DNA of 15,659 nucleotides, taken from Planctomycetaceae bacterium. GTDB taxonomy: Bacteria; Planctomycetota; Planctomycetia; Pirellulales; Pirellulaceae. The DNA lies in assembly GCA_003501565.1 (NCBI GenBank), contig DNPC01000715.1, forward strand, positions 1 to 15,659, read 5' to 3'. This document shows positions 8,356 through 15,659 of the stretch, one piece after another (position 1 is the stretch's first letter; each line of letters opens with the position of its first letter). Position numbers and translations under genes: made by a program. The notes beneath the pieces were generated by a model. That model saw only the letters and a program-made list of their open reading frames with translations. It was not told the origin of the DNA and did no database searches.

Positions 8356-9389
8356 CAAGCTGTCTCCGGTTTTGATGGATCCAAAGTACTTGATGGATCC
8401 GACGTGCCTTCTGTCATCGGAGGGTCAGTCGCATCAGCTTTCGGACGGCTAAACGAATCGTAAAATGTTTCTACGTTCGCCATTGTTATGGTAATGTTGT
8501 CGAGATTAAGCTTGGACAGCCAGGGCATCCAATCGTTCGGCGAACCGACAATCTCCAAAACGAGGTTGTGGTTCGACTCGGGATTCTCCGTGTACTCGCT
8601 ACCTTCGTGACTTGCCGGCTTTCCTTGAGCGATTCGAGCACTTGGCTGCTCTTTGCGAACGATGTCGAAGTTGGCTTCGTCTGGGATGCGAATCTGATCA
8701 GTCCCACCGGTCGTGGTTGCGGTAACGATGTGCCGCGATTCGCGTTCACTAAGTAGCTCAGTGGCGACAATTCGCCCGTCGCGAAGCAACGCCACTTCCG
8801 AGCAAGTTCGTTCGATATCAGTGAATAGGTGTGAGGATAGCAATACGGTTTGGCCCGATTGGTTGGCTTCACGTACAAGGGCCAGGACTTCGTTTCGAAC
8901 ATCTGGATCCAAATTCGCAGTCGGCTCATCAAGGATCAGTAGTGGTGCACGCGAGCCGAGGATGATCGAAAGAGCGAGCTTTTGCCGCATGCCTGTCGAC
9001 ATGAAAGCTACCCGTCGGCGGACCTCTAGTCCGAGGCGATCGGCAACTGACCGGGAGGATTGGCGATCGCCCCGTGGGTGCATCTGGGCGAACATGTCGA
9101 TAACCGAGCTGCCGCGCATTGAACGATACAGGCGAGCATCACCGGGGAGATACGATACGCGTTCGCGGATGGCGAGCGACTCACGTACCACATCTTTGCC
9201 GAGAACGTGAGCGGCACCTCGTGTGGGGCGCACAAAACCAAGCAAGGTTCGAATCAACGTCGATTTGCCGGCACCATTTGGTCCCAGCAAGCCAAAGGCT
9301 GCACCGGTGGGGACGCTCAGCGAGCAATCTCGAAGAGAATGGACATCGCCGAAACTCTTGCATAACCCGATAGTTTCGACCGCCAACAT
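8355..9389 (-). CDS. ABC transporter ATP-binding protein
   Basis: This 344-aa nucleotide-binding subunit has Walker A GPNGAGKST (36-44), signature MSTGMRQ (130-136), Walker B LLILDEPT (150-157, with Glu155), D-loop ANLD (158-161) and switch His186 (LLSSH). The signature is STGMR-type rather than LSGGQ, and the Q-loop position reads YLPGD (80-84) without the usual Gln. Both are seen in ABC-2 export ATPases of the CcmA type, so the protein is probably active. Residues about 215-344 form an extra C-terminal region ending in an acidic, Ser/Pro-rich tail. It follows the guanylyltransferase gene after 38 bp and overlaps the permease start by one base, so it is likely in one operon. A GGAG sequence sits only two bases before the ATG, too close for a normal ribosome site. 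Role: powers export or membrane remodelling with the downstream permease. Confidence 0.92.
   Translation of the reverse strand: MLAVETIGLCKSFGDVHSLRDCSLSVPTGAAFGLLGPNGAGKSTLIRTLLGFVRPTRGAAHVLGKDVVRESLAIRERVSYLPGDARLYRSMRGSSVIDMFAQMHPRGDRQSSRSVADRLGLEVRRRVAFMSTGMRQKLALSIILGSRAPLLILDEPTANLDPDVRNEVLALVREANQSGQTVLLSSHLFTDIERTCSEVALLRDGRIVATELLSERESRHIVTATTTGGTDQIRIPDEANFDIVRKEQPSARIAQGKPASHEGSEYTENPESNHNLVLEIVGSPNDWMPWLSKLNLDNITITMANVETFYDSFSRPKADATDPPMTEGTSDPSSTLDPSKPETA
8372..8400. repeat. Short direct repeat inside ATPase gene tail
   Basis: TTGATGGATCC occurs at 8372-8382 and 8390-8400, 18 bp apart. On the coding strand this gives the duplicated DPSSTL / DPSKP at the extreme C terminus of the ATPase. 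It is a small in-frame duplication in a probably disordered tail. Confidence 0.7.
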
Positions 9390-9427
9390 TACTCCGACCG
9401 CTTGAGGTGATTCTTTTGTGCAGCCGA

Positions 9428-10507
9428 TTATAGGTAGTCAGTCCAGTCGCGGGTTTGAAGCTGCTTGACAACTTCTCGCACGCTCTCCTCTTCAGCCTTG
9501 GGGGCAATCAAAGTGGCATTTGAGGTGTGAACCACGATCATGTCTTGCATGCCGATCGTTACAACCAAGTGTTCGTCTTCACCGTAGACGATCATCCTCT
9601 GTGACTGAATCGGTAGGTAGTGGCCTCGCACACAGTTACCTTGCAAATCGGGCTCGGTCAGTCTCCCGATGGCCTGCCAGCTACCGACGTCGTCCCAGCT
9701 GAACGAGGCCTCAACAACAGCGACGTCAGGGTACCGCTCCATTACGGCGTAATCGATACTACGACCGTCGATCTGTTCGAATTCGCGTTCGAGTGTAACC
9801 GCGAATCCTGGTGTTCCCATTGACGCGGAAATTGCGTCAATATGTTGCATCATTTCCGGTTCATATTCGCGCAAAGCTTTCAGGATGGTTGCCGCGCGCC
9901 ACATGAAAATGCCGCTGTTCCAGTCGTAAGTGCCCGCCTGCAAATATTGCTCGGCGGTTTGTCGGTCGGGCTTCTCTCGGAAGGACGCGACGTGGAATGC
10001 CTTGGCAACATCGGTATCACTGATGGCTTCTCCACGTTGTACGTACCCGAACGATTCAGCAGCGTAAGTGGGGCGAATGCCAAAGGTCACGATGCGGTCC
10101 GGAGCTTTTTCGATCAGCTGCACGCCGCTCTGCATGCAATCGTGGAACTGTTGGTCGGTACTAATGACATGATCAGCCGGCAGGACCAACATGATGGCAT
10201 CAGGGTCTGCGTTGTGAATTAACGAAGCGGCGAGTGCGATACAGGCCGCGGTGTCGCGTTTCATCGGTTCGCCAACGATTTGCTCAGGCGGCACATCGGG
10301 GAGCTGCTCACGGACCGGGGCAACTAGATGTTTGTTGGTCATCACCAGCGTTTGTTCGGCTGAAACTAGGCCTTCCAAGCGGTCGCTGGTGGCTTGGAGC
10401 ATCGAACGTTCGCCGACAAGGTGCAAAAGCTGCTTCGGCATTCGATTCCTGCTCGCTGGCCAGAAGCGGGTGCCGGATCCCCCGGCCATGATGACGGCAT
10501 GTAACAC
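9428..10507 (-). CDS. manC: Mannose-1-phosphate guanylyltransferase (GDP-mannose pyrophosphorylase)
   Basis: This cytoplasmic enzyme joins GTP and mannose 1-phosphate to give GDP-mannose and pyrophosphate, supplying mannose (and fucose- or rhamnose-type) sugars for glycans. The 359-aa chain opens with the nucleotidyltransferase signature MAGGSGTRFWPASR (7-20) and PKQLL (24-28). It also has VLPADH (108-113), FGYVQRG (153-159), REKP (177-180), WNSGIFMW (196-203), SIDYAVME (250-257) and WDDVGSW (271-277), all typical of the type II sugar-phosphate guanylyltransferase family. The C-terminal part (about 290-350) looks like the usual beta-helix end. It lacks the cupin-type phosphomannose isomerase domain found in the roughly 480-aa bifunctional enzymes. 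The start is a GTG at 10507 with GGAG ten bases upstream; starting at Met7 would cut into the conserved N terminus. It is first in a minus-strand run with the ABC transporter genes. The symbol is by family resemblance. Confidence 0.93.
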   Translation of the reverse strand: MLHAVIMAGGSGTRFWPASRNRMPKQLLHLVGERSMLQATSDRLEGLVSAEQTLVMTNKHLVAPVREQLPDVPPEQIVGEPMKRDTAACIALAASLIHNADPDAIMLVLPADHVISTDQQFHDCMQSGVQLIEKAPDRIVTFGIRPTYAAESFGYVQRGEAISDTDVAKAFHVASFREKPDRQTAEQYLQAGTYDWNSGIFMWRAATILKALREYEPEMMQHIDAISASMGTPGFAVTLEREFEQIDGRSIDYAVMERYPDVAVVEASFSWDDVGSWQAIGRLTEPDLQGNCVRGHYLPIQSQRMIVYGEDEHLVVTIGMQDMIVVHTSNATLIAPKAEEESVREVVKQLQTRDWTDYL

Positions 10508-10991
10508 TAGAATCCAGCTCCAACAGTTTTTGAATGGGTCGTTGCGAAGAGAAGGTGGTTGAGGGCATGTGCGTCAAAGAACAGCGTGAGCCCTTCCCGG
10601 CCGGGTCGCCATTGTAGAAATCACAGCTCCAGCTGGCTAGCGCGATTCGGTTTGTCACGGTGCAGGTGGGATGTTTAGCCTGTCTGTGTTACTAAGTCAC
10701 GCTCGTGTCTAAGTCAACCTCGCAAGCTACAACGTTCGTTCAATTGCCCTAGGGGGACGATTATGTCATACTTGTGGTACCTACCCACGCACCCTGCCGA
10801 CAGAGTCTCTGAATTTGCCTAGCTCCGGCGTAGAGTTTGGTGGCCGAGCAAAAAGGCTGTCGCTCGTAACGCAGCCGTCTGTAGCTCGATGCAATCAAAC
10901 GCGTAACTTGAGAAAACAAGTTGGGTTCGGCTTTAAACATGTCGTTTGCAGTGGTGCGAACTGGCGTCAGTGGTCTCGATTGGACAGTACG
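10508..10991. other. Divergent intergenic spacer between guanylyltransferase and DUF1549/1553 genes
   Basis: This 484-bp spacer should hold divergent promoters, but no sigma-70-type pair stands out. It contains GGAG (10518-10521, minus strand) ahead of the GTG start, the perfect palindrome CCCGGCCGGG (10596-10605) and a short tandem repeat at 10692-10725. The frame of the downstream gene stays open back to a TTG at 10815. That stretch reads as an unrelated basic sequence with no signal peptide and is not taken as coding. Confidence 0.6.
10692..10725. repeat. 17-bp degenerate tandem repeat
   Basis: CTAAGTCACGCTCGTGT (10692-10708) is followed directly by CTAAGTCAACCTCGCAAG (10709-10726, last base outside the range given). 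The first eight bases and the CTCG are identical. A more decayed TTTAGCCTGTCTGTGTTA lies just to the left. The core resembles the 20-bp repeat at 7263-7342 (CTAAGCCGTGTG), hinting at one dispersed family. Confidence 0.55.
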
Positions 10992-13900
10992 ATGCGACTC
11001 CGAACGATGCTGCACGAGAACCTCAGATTGTGTCTTGTGTTTGCCTGGATGCTGGTGGCGGCATTGGAATCAAGTAGTCTGCTCAGTGCGTCGGAGGGCG
11101 AGCCTGAAAAGAAGGCTGCCATCAGTCTGGATTTCGAGGCTGAGTTACCAGACGGCTGGACCTTGCATAGCTCGCCCCGGACAGAGAATAGCGGGCTTCC
11201 TAAGCTAGCCCCCGGTCCTGACCCAGCACTTTATCCATCGCGGCCGGATGTTGGCCGAGCGATGGAGTTTTCGGAGGCCGGGCAGTTTTTGCGGATCGAC
11301 GAATTCCGAAACGGGGCACTGGATTTCGGCGACCAGGACGCAATAACTCTCGAGGCCTGGGTAAGCCCCAGACGAATTCCGTCGGGTCGGCATGTCTATG
11401 TTGTTTCCAAGGGACGAACTTACGAATCCGGTAATCTTGAAAACCACAACTTTGCATTGCGACTGACAGGCAAGAATGGAGCTGCGCTGCCAAGCTTTCT
11501 GTTCAGCGCCTACGACGCAGAGCAAAAAGCTCAATACCATCGTTGGACAGCCAGCAAGGGCTTCACCGTCGATGGCCTCTGGCATCACGTTGCGATCAGC
11601 TACACATTCGGAAAACCTGAGACCATTCGATGCGTTGTCGATTCCAAGGTTCAAGACGGCAAATGGGACATGCAGGGCGCGACGACTCGCCCGCCGGTCA
11701 TTAGCGACGAACCTGTTTGGGTTGGATCATCACGTGGCGGCGATCCAAGCAATAGTTTCTTGGGTAAGTTAGATGACGTTAGAGTGCACCGAAAGGCGAT
11801 TCCAATCGTCGAACTACAGTCGCGGTGGAAGTTCAATATGCCTTTGCCGCAACGTCCTTTGGCGCAGGTTAACCGTGTCACGCAAGATGCTGAGGGGCAG
11901 CAGGTAGCGTTCGTGGCGGCAGAGGGCGCTGGCGCCCACGCTCAGTTCCCCCTTATCCCACCTGCTGCCGATTTGCAGTTTAGTGGTTCGCATCTGCTAT
12001 TGCACAGGTTGCCCACAGCCTATGAGAATCCTGGAGTTCGTCGGCTTCGCGATGGACCTGTTCTGCTACAGGCATTCTGCGAACGTGAATTTGACGCCGG
12101 AGAATTTGAATTTCTAATACGGTCAGGTGGGCTCGCCAGATTGTGGGTGGACGACGCTATCGTCGCTGAACTCGGCCCGAAACGACTCAGACCCAATGCT
12201 CATAATCCGCTGGTTATCTATGAGCCGGACGTCGATTGGTTGCGTCCGCCGCAGGTAGGTGATCGCGAATCAAGGGTCAGACTGAAGCTTGGTCCGGGAT
12301 TGCATCGGTTTGTTCTAGAGACAATGGTCGGTAGCGCTGGAACCCGCTGTGAGCCTGGTGAGGTCACAGTCGCGTGGCGAGATGGTGATGGACAGTTTCA
12401 GGTACTCGCGGCGAATTCGCAGCCACAGCTTTGGCTGACCGATGCAGATGTGGATGCGTACCGTGTCGAGCTGGACAAGCGCATCGACGAACTCTCAGAA
12501 GATGCTTTGGTCCAGACGAGCAGTTCAACGGAGGCGTACTGGCAGGAACGCCACAGGTTGGCGCGGGAATATGTCAACCGTAACGACCGCAAAGATGCTG
12601 CCACCAGGGAGTTGGCCACCAGTGAGCTGTTCAAGAAGTACTTCCAGCAGGCTGCTGATTCGTCCCCGAAGTGCGAGCCGCAAGCTTGGCTGCGACGCGC
12701 GAGCCTAGATACTCGCGGAATACCGCCTTCTGCATCGGAGTTAGTTGAATTCTTGGCCATGCCGGCTGAATCACGCCGTCAGCAGATGGTCGATCGATTC
12801 TTGAATGATGAACGATGGGCAGATCATTGGACGAGCTATTGGCAGGATGTGTTGGCTGAGAATCCCAACATCCTTAAGCCCAGTCTTGGCAATACGGGGC
12901 CGTTCCGATTGTGGATTCACGATTCTCTGCGTCAAAACAAGCCGCTTGATCGTTTTGTCACAGAATTGCTGATGATGGAAGGGGATTCCCAGGCAGGTGG
13001 ACCATCAGGGTTTGGTTTGTCAGCTGAGAACGATGTGCCGATGGCCGAGAAGGGGCACATCGTAGCTAGTGCCTTCCTGGGTGTAGACATGAAGTGCGCG
13101 AGGTGCCATGACGCTCCCTACCATCCTTGGAAACAAGAGTCGTTGTTCCAGCTGGCCGCGATGCTCAAACAACGGCCCATCGAAGTTCCCGAAACAAGCA
13201 GTGTTCCAAAGGAGTTTTTCGAAGCTCGAGAAGATGCGCCTATCGACGTTACGCTTTTTCCCGGTGAAGTTGTTGCAGCTGAGTTTCCACAGAAAATCCT
13301 TGGTGCAGATCACTTCGAACCGGTGCTGGATATTCCGCTGCTAAACGAAGGCGGACTGCGTGAAGAATTGGCGATTACGATCACGCGCCCTGAAAACCGT
13401 CGCTTTGCTGAAGTGGTGACCAATCGTGTTTGGCTCCGGCTGCATGGATGGGGACTCGTTGACTCGGCCGATGATTGGTTCGAAGCAGAACAGCGCCACG
13501 GTGACTTGTTGGAAAGCCTGGCAGATGAATTCGTCAGGGAGGGTTACGACCTGAAACAACTGACGCGTCGCATCATGCTTTCCCCCTCTTACGCTACTGC
13601 GGCAATTGACTCGGGTGAAATTGACCGTGACCAACGATATCGAGCAGTTTGGCAGCGACGGATGACGGCGGAACAGCTCGTTGATTCGCTGCATGCCACC
13701 GCGGGCGTTCCGCTGAAAACGGAAGCCCTTACGTTCGATGGTGAAGCAAGTCAACAAGTTTCGACTTTTCTTAATCTTGGAGCAGCCACGCGGGCATGGC
13801 AACTGACGAGTCTGTCCAACGAACGAGATCGTCCTAGCCTTTCGTTACCAAAGGCCACCGCGGTTGCGGAGTGTATGGAGGCGTTTGGTTGGCAAGGGGC

Positions 13901-14375
13901 GCGGCAATCGCCGCATTCGCAACGCCCGACCGAGGCAAACATGATTCAGCCTGGGATCGTTGCCAACGGTCATTTGACGGGTTGGGTCACACGCATGACT
14001 CAAGGCAGTTTGTTGCACCAATGGGCACGCCATGCGGACAGTCCCGCCGCATTTACAAGCGACATGTTCTTGGCGATTCTTGGACGTGAGCCAACCGAAG
14101 AAGAGATGGATATATTCGTTAGTCAGTTGGAGCCTGAGTTCGAAACGCGGTTGGTTGAAAACACAAATTCGCCGGGCCTACCGCCAGTGCATCGCGGGTT
14201 CGTTACGTGGTCCAACCACTTTGATGTAAAGGCCAATAAGCTTAGACGCGATGAGCAACTTCAATTGGCTGCCGGCCCTCGCCCAGTCCAAGATATCCAA
14301 CCACGCTGGCGGGAGCGCGCCGAAGACGCAATGTGGGCTTTGGTAAACTCGCCAGAGTTTCAATTGATTCAGTAG
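10992..14375 (+). CDS. Secreted LamG / PA14-like / DUF1549 (PSCyt2) / DUF1553 (PSD1) protein
   Basis: This 1127-aa protein belongs to the large planctomycete DUF1549/DUF1553 families, whose function is unproven. Residues 1-36 form a signal peptide (hydrophobic core LCLVFAWMLVAAL), so it should be exported. Residues about 110-270 are a LamG/concanavalin-like domain (ITLEAWVSP to DDVRVHRKAI), and about 308-465 a PA14-like domain, both probable glycan binders. A charged helical linker (about 483-548) leads to DUF1549 (about 545-745, WLRRASLDTRGIPPSASEL), which carries CARCH (Cys702-Cys705-His706), a possible haem-c site. DUF1553 runs from about 799 (RPENRRFAEVVTNRVWLRLHGWGL) to the end. No separate N-terminal cytochrome (PSCyt1) domain is present. 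I chose ATG 10992 because it starts the signal peptide; ATG 11007 is possible. The DUF1501 gene follows 131 bp downstream. The pair may act on sulfated polysaccharides outside the cell; that role is inference. Confidence 0.9.
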   Translation: MRLRTMLHENLRLCLVFAWMLVAALESSSLLSASEGEPEKKAAISLDFEAELPDGWTLHSSPRTENSGLPKLAPGPDPALYPSRPDVGRAMEFSEAGQFLRIDEFRNGALDFGDQDAITLEAWVSPRRIPSGRHVYVVSKGRTYESGNLENHNFALRLTGKNGAALPSFLFSAYDAEQKAQYHRWTASKGFTVDGLWHHVAISYTFGKPETIRCVVDSKVQDGKWDMQGATTRPPVISDEPVWVGSSRGGDPSNSFLGKLDDVRVHRKAIPIVELQSRWKFNMPLPQRPLAQVNRVTQDAEGQQVAFVAAEGAGAHAQFPLIPPAADLQFSGSHLLLHRLPTAYENPGVRRLRDGPVLLQAFCEREFDAGEFEFLIRSGGLARLWVDDAIVAELGPKRLRPNAHNPLVIYEPDVDWLRPPQVGDRESRVRLKLGPGLHRFVLETMVGSAGTRCEPGEVTVAWRDGDGQFQVLAANSQPQLWLTDADVDAYRVELDKRIDELSEDALVQTSSSTEAYWQERHRLAREYVNRNDRKDAATRELATSELFKKYFQQAADSSPKCEPQAWLRRASLDTRGIPPSASELVEFLAMPAESRRQQMVDRFLNDERWADHWTSYWQDVLAENPNILKPSLGNTGPFRLWIHDSLRQNKPLDRFVTELLMMEGDSQAGGPSGFGLSAENDVPMAEKGHIVASAFLGVDMKCARCHDAPYHPWKQESLFQLAAMLKQRPIEVPETSSVPKEFFEAREDAPIDVTLFPGEVVAAEFPQKILGADHFEPVLDIPLLNEGGLREELAITITRPENRRFAEVVTNRVWLRLHGWGLVDSADDWFEAEQRHGDLLESLADEFVREGYDLKQLTRRIMLSPSYATAAIDSGEIDRDQRYRAVWQRRMTAEQLVDSLHATAGVPLKTEALTFDGEASQQVSTFLNLGAATRAWQLTSLSNERDRPSLSLPKATAVAECMEAFGWQGARQSPHSQRPTEANMIQPGIVANGHLTGWVTRMTQGSLLHQWARHADSPAAFTSDMFLAILGREPTEEEMDIFVSQLEPEFETRLVENTNSPGLPPVHRGFVTWSNHFDVKANKLRRDEQLQLAAGPRPVQDIQPRWRERAEDAMWALVNSPEFQLIQ

Positions 14376-14380
14376 ACTGA

Positions 14381-14460
14381 AGGCATACTAGATCCGTTAG
14401 ATTGCCTAGGTCCAATGGCTAGCGTCAAATTTCAGTGGCTGAGTCCAAGTCCCGGTGGCT
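14381..14460. repeat. Degenerate 20-bp-period tandem repeat in DUF1553-DUF1501 spacer
   Basis: Successive 20-bp blocks ATTGCCTAGGTCCAATGGCT (14401-14420), AGCGTCAAATTTCAGTGGCT (14421-14440) and GAGTCCAAGTCCCGGTGGCT (14441-14460) all end in TGGCT at exact 20-bp steps. The block before them (AGGCATACTAGATCCGTTAG, 14381-14400) shares CTAGATCC with CTAGGTCC. It fills most of the 131-bp gap before the DUF1501 start. Its function is unknown. Confidence 0.75.
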
Positions 14461-14506
14461 CTACGTGTACACAGCAACTTGCACTTGAGATGTTCGGATA
14501 ACAATC

Positions 14507-15659
14507 ATGCCAACTGATGCATCAAATCGAGTTTCGACGCGACGAAATTTCGTAGCTGCTGCGGCCAGTACTGCAGCAGTCATGGCTAGTGCGGCGCGTC
14601 CTGGTGGCACGGTGCACGCTAGAGCGCCTGAGGACGAAGGGCAGCGGATTCTACCGCCTGGTAACGTTGAACACGTGATCTTCATCTGGCTGGGCGGCGG
14701 AATGAGCCAGATTGATACCTTCGACCCGAAACGTCGGGGCGATTCCGGAGATCGGCGGCCGGGCAGCGACTACGACGCCATTGACACTTCCGTGCCAAAT
14801 GTCCAAGTTTGCGAGCATTTGCCAGAGCTCGCGCGTCGCATGGAGCGCGTTACCGCTGTCCGAAGTTGTAACCATGATATGATCGACGAACACGCGGCGG
14901 CCGTCTATTGGGTTCATGTCGGACGTCCAATTAACGGTACGATCGCTTACCCATCGATCGGTTCCGCTATCTCGCACGAACTGGGCGCTGTATCGGAGGG
15001 TGCTCCGGCGTATTCGGTGATAGGTTACCCCAATATGGCACGCAGTCCTGGTTTCCTTGGGGCAAAACATGGCTATCTGTACCTCACCGATCTAGAAACC
15101 GGACCTCGAGGATTGATGCGGCCTGAATATGTGGATACGACGCGCGTCGGTCGCCGCCTGCAGATGCTCGAGGCAGTCCGCAAGGCCTCGCATCACAAGG
15201 TTGGTTCATCCCACTTTTTGAAACAATACTCAGCTGCTCAGTACGAGAACTTAAGGCTATCCGGTGAGGAGTTCATGCCGGTCTTTGACTTGGGGCGTGA
15301 GACCGATACGACTCGAAACCGGTACGGAGGCGAATTTGGTCAACGTTGTCTCTTGGCACGACGCATGACTGAATACGGGGTTAGATTTGTTGAAGTGGCG
15401 CACAACCTGAATTTTGTAAACGGAACCGGCTGGGACACTCATCGCGAAGGACAGCAAAACCAATGGCGGTTGGTGCGTGAATTGGACACTGCAGTCTCAG
15501 CCCTGATGGACGATCTGGAGGACCGGAAAAGGCTCGATAAGACGCTCATTGTCATCGGAACCGAATTCGGAAGACCGGCGGGGTTCGATGCTGCGGGTGG
15601 ACGCGGCCACCAGTCCACGGCATTCACGTTGGTGCTCGCCGGTGGTGGTCTGAATCACT
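14507..15659 (+). CDS. DUF1501 family protein with Tat signal, 3' end outside window
   Basis: The frame from ATG 14507 is open to the window edge (384 codons plus one base), so only the N-terminal part is seen; family members are usually about 420-500 aa. Residues 10-16 (STRRNFV) followed by a weakly hydrophobic Ala-rich stretch form a twin-arginine signal, suggesting export in folded, perhaps metal-bound form. Family hallmarks are HVIFIWLGGGMSQIDTFDPK (starting about residue 58), WDTH (309-312), TEFGR (352-356) and GRGH (365-368), followed by LVLAGGG. DUF1501 proteins have an alkaline-phosphatase/sulfatase-like fold, so the His and Asp residues could bind metal; the reaction is not established. 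It lies 131 bp after the DUF1549/1553 gene in the same orientation, the usual planctomycete pairing. No clear ribosome site is visible. Confidence 0.92.
   Translation, partial: MPTDASNRVSTRRNFVAAAASTAAVMASAARPGGTVHARAPEDEGQRILPPGNVEHVIFIWLGGGMSQIDTFDPKRRGDSGDRRPGSDYDAIDTSVPNVQVCEHLPELARRMERVTAVRSCNHDMIDEHAAAVYWVHVGRPINGTIAYPSIGSAISHELGAVSEGAPAYSVIGYPNMARSPGFLGAKHGYLYLTDLETGPRGLMRPEYVDTTRVGRRLQMLEAVRKASHHKVGSSHFLKQYSAAQYENLRLSGEEFMPVFDLGRETDTTRNRYGGEFGQRCLLARRMTEYGVRFVEVAHNLNFVNGTGWDTHREGQQNQWRLVRELDTAVSALMDDLEDRKRLDKTLIVIGTEFGRPAGFDAAGGRGHQSTAFTLVLAGGGLNH

Noticed and set aside
8356..8358. TTG start one codon upstream of the permease ATG
   Set aside because: The ATG at 8355 gives a standard TGATG coupling with the ATPase stop; TTG adds only one residue and cannot be preferred.
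10596..10605. CCCGGCCGGG palindrome as a terminator or operator
   Set aside because: It is a perfect 10-bp palindrome but has no loop or T-tract and is a likely chance event; it is recorded only in the spacer note.
10815..10991. 59-codon N-terminal extension of the DUF1549/1553 frame from a TTG start
   Set aside because: The extension has no homology-like content, and the ATG at 10992 begins a good signal peptide, which an extension would bury.

Overview
The window looks like chromosomal DNA from a planctomycete, most likely a Rhodopirellula/Pirellulales-type marine relative. This is inferred from protein families, not from any marker gene. The pointers are an N-terminal LERLEDRRLLA motif on a giant secreted protein, a DUF1549/DUF1553 (PSCyt2/PSD1) protein followed by a Tat-type DUF1501 protein, and a Planctomycetes-style ECF sigma factor. 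There are no RNA genes, insertion sequences or CRISPR arrays that I can support.

Layout: (1) Bases 1-6112, minus strand: the first 2037 codons of a giant extracellular subtilisin-family protease. It has no stop codon inside the window, so its C terminus lies beyond base 1. (2) 6113-6534: a divergent spacer with A-rich and 22-bp repeats. (3) 6535-7260, plus: an ECF-type sigma factor. (4) 7261-7374: a convergent spacer built largely of 20-bp tandem repeats. (5) 7375-10507, minus: a three-gene run, read in the order mannose-1-phosphate guanylyltransferase, ABC ATPase, ABC-2 permease; the last two genes overlap by one base. (6) 10508-10991: a divergent 484-bp spacer. (7) 10992-14375, plus: a secreted LamG / PA14-like / DUF1549 / DUF1553 protein. 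(8) 14376-14506: a spacer with a second 20-bp-period repeat. (9) 14507 to the end, plus: the N-terminal 384 codons of a DUF1501 protein with a twin-arginine signal.

How the genes may work together: genes 7 and 9 form the classic planctomycete DUF1549/1553 plus DUF1501 pair, which is exported by different routes (Sec-like and Tat). The guanylyltransferase makes GDP-mannose for glycans, and the ABC pair behind it could act at the membrane, but its substrate is not readable from the sequence. The sigma factor and the giant protease are divergent and share one spacer, so co-regulation is possible but unproven.

The most notable non-coding signal is that four of the intergenic spacers carry short, degenerate tandem repeats of about 17-22 bp. 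Three of them, read on the plus strand, share a CTAAG/CTRAGTC-like core and GTG-containing ends.
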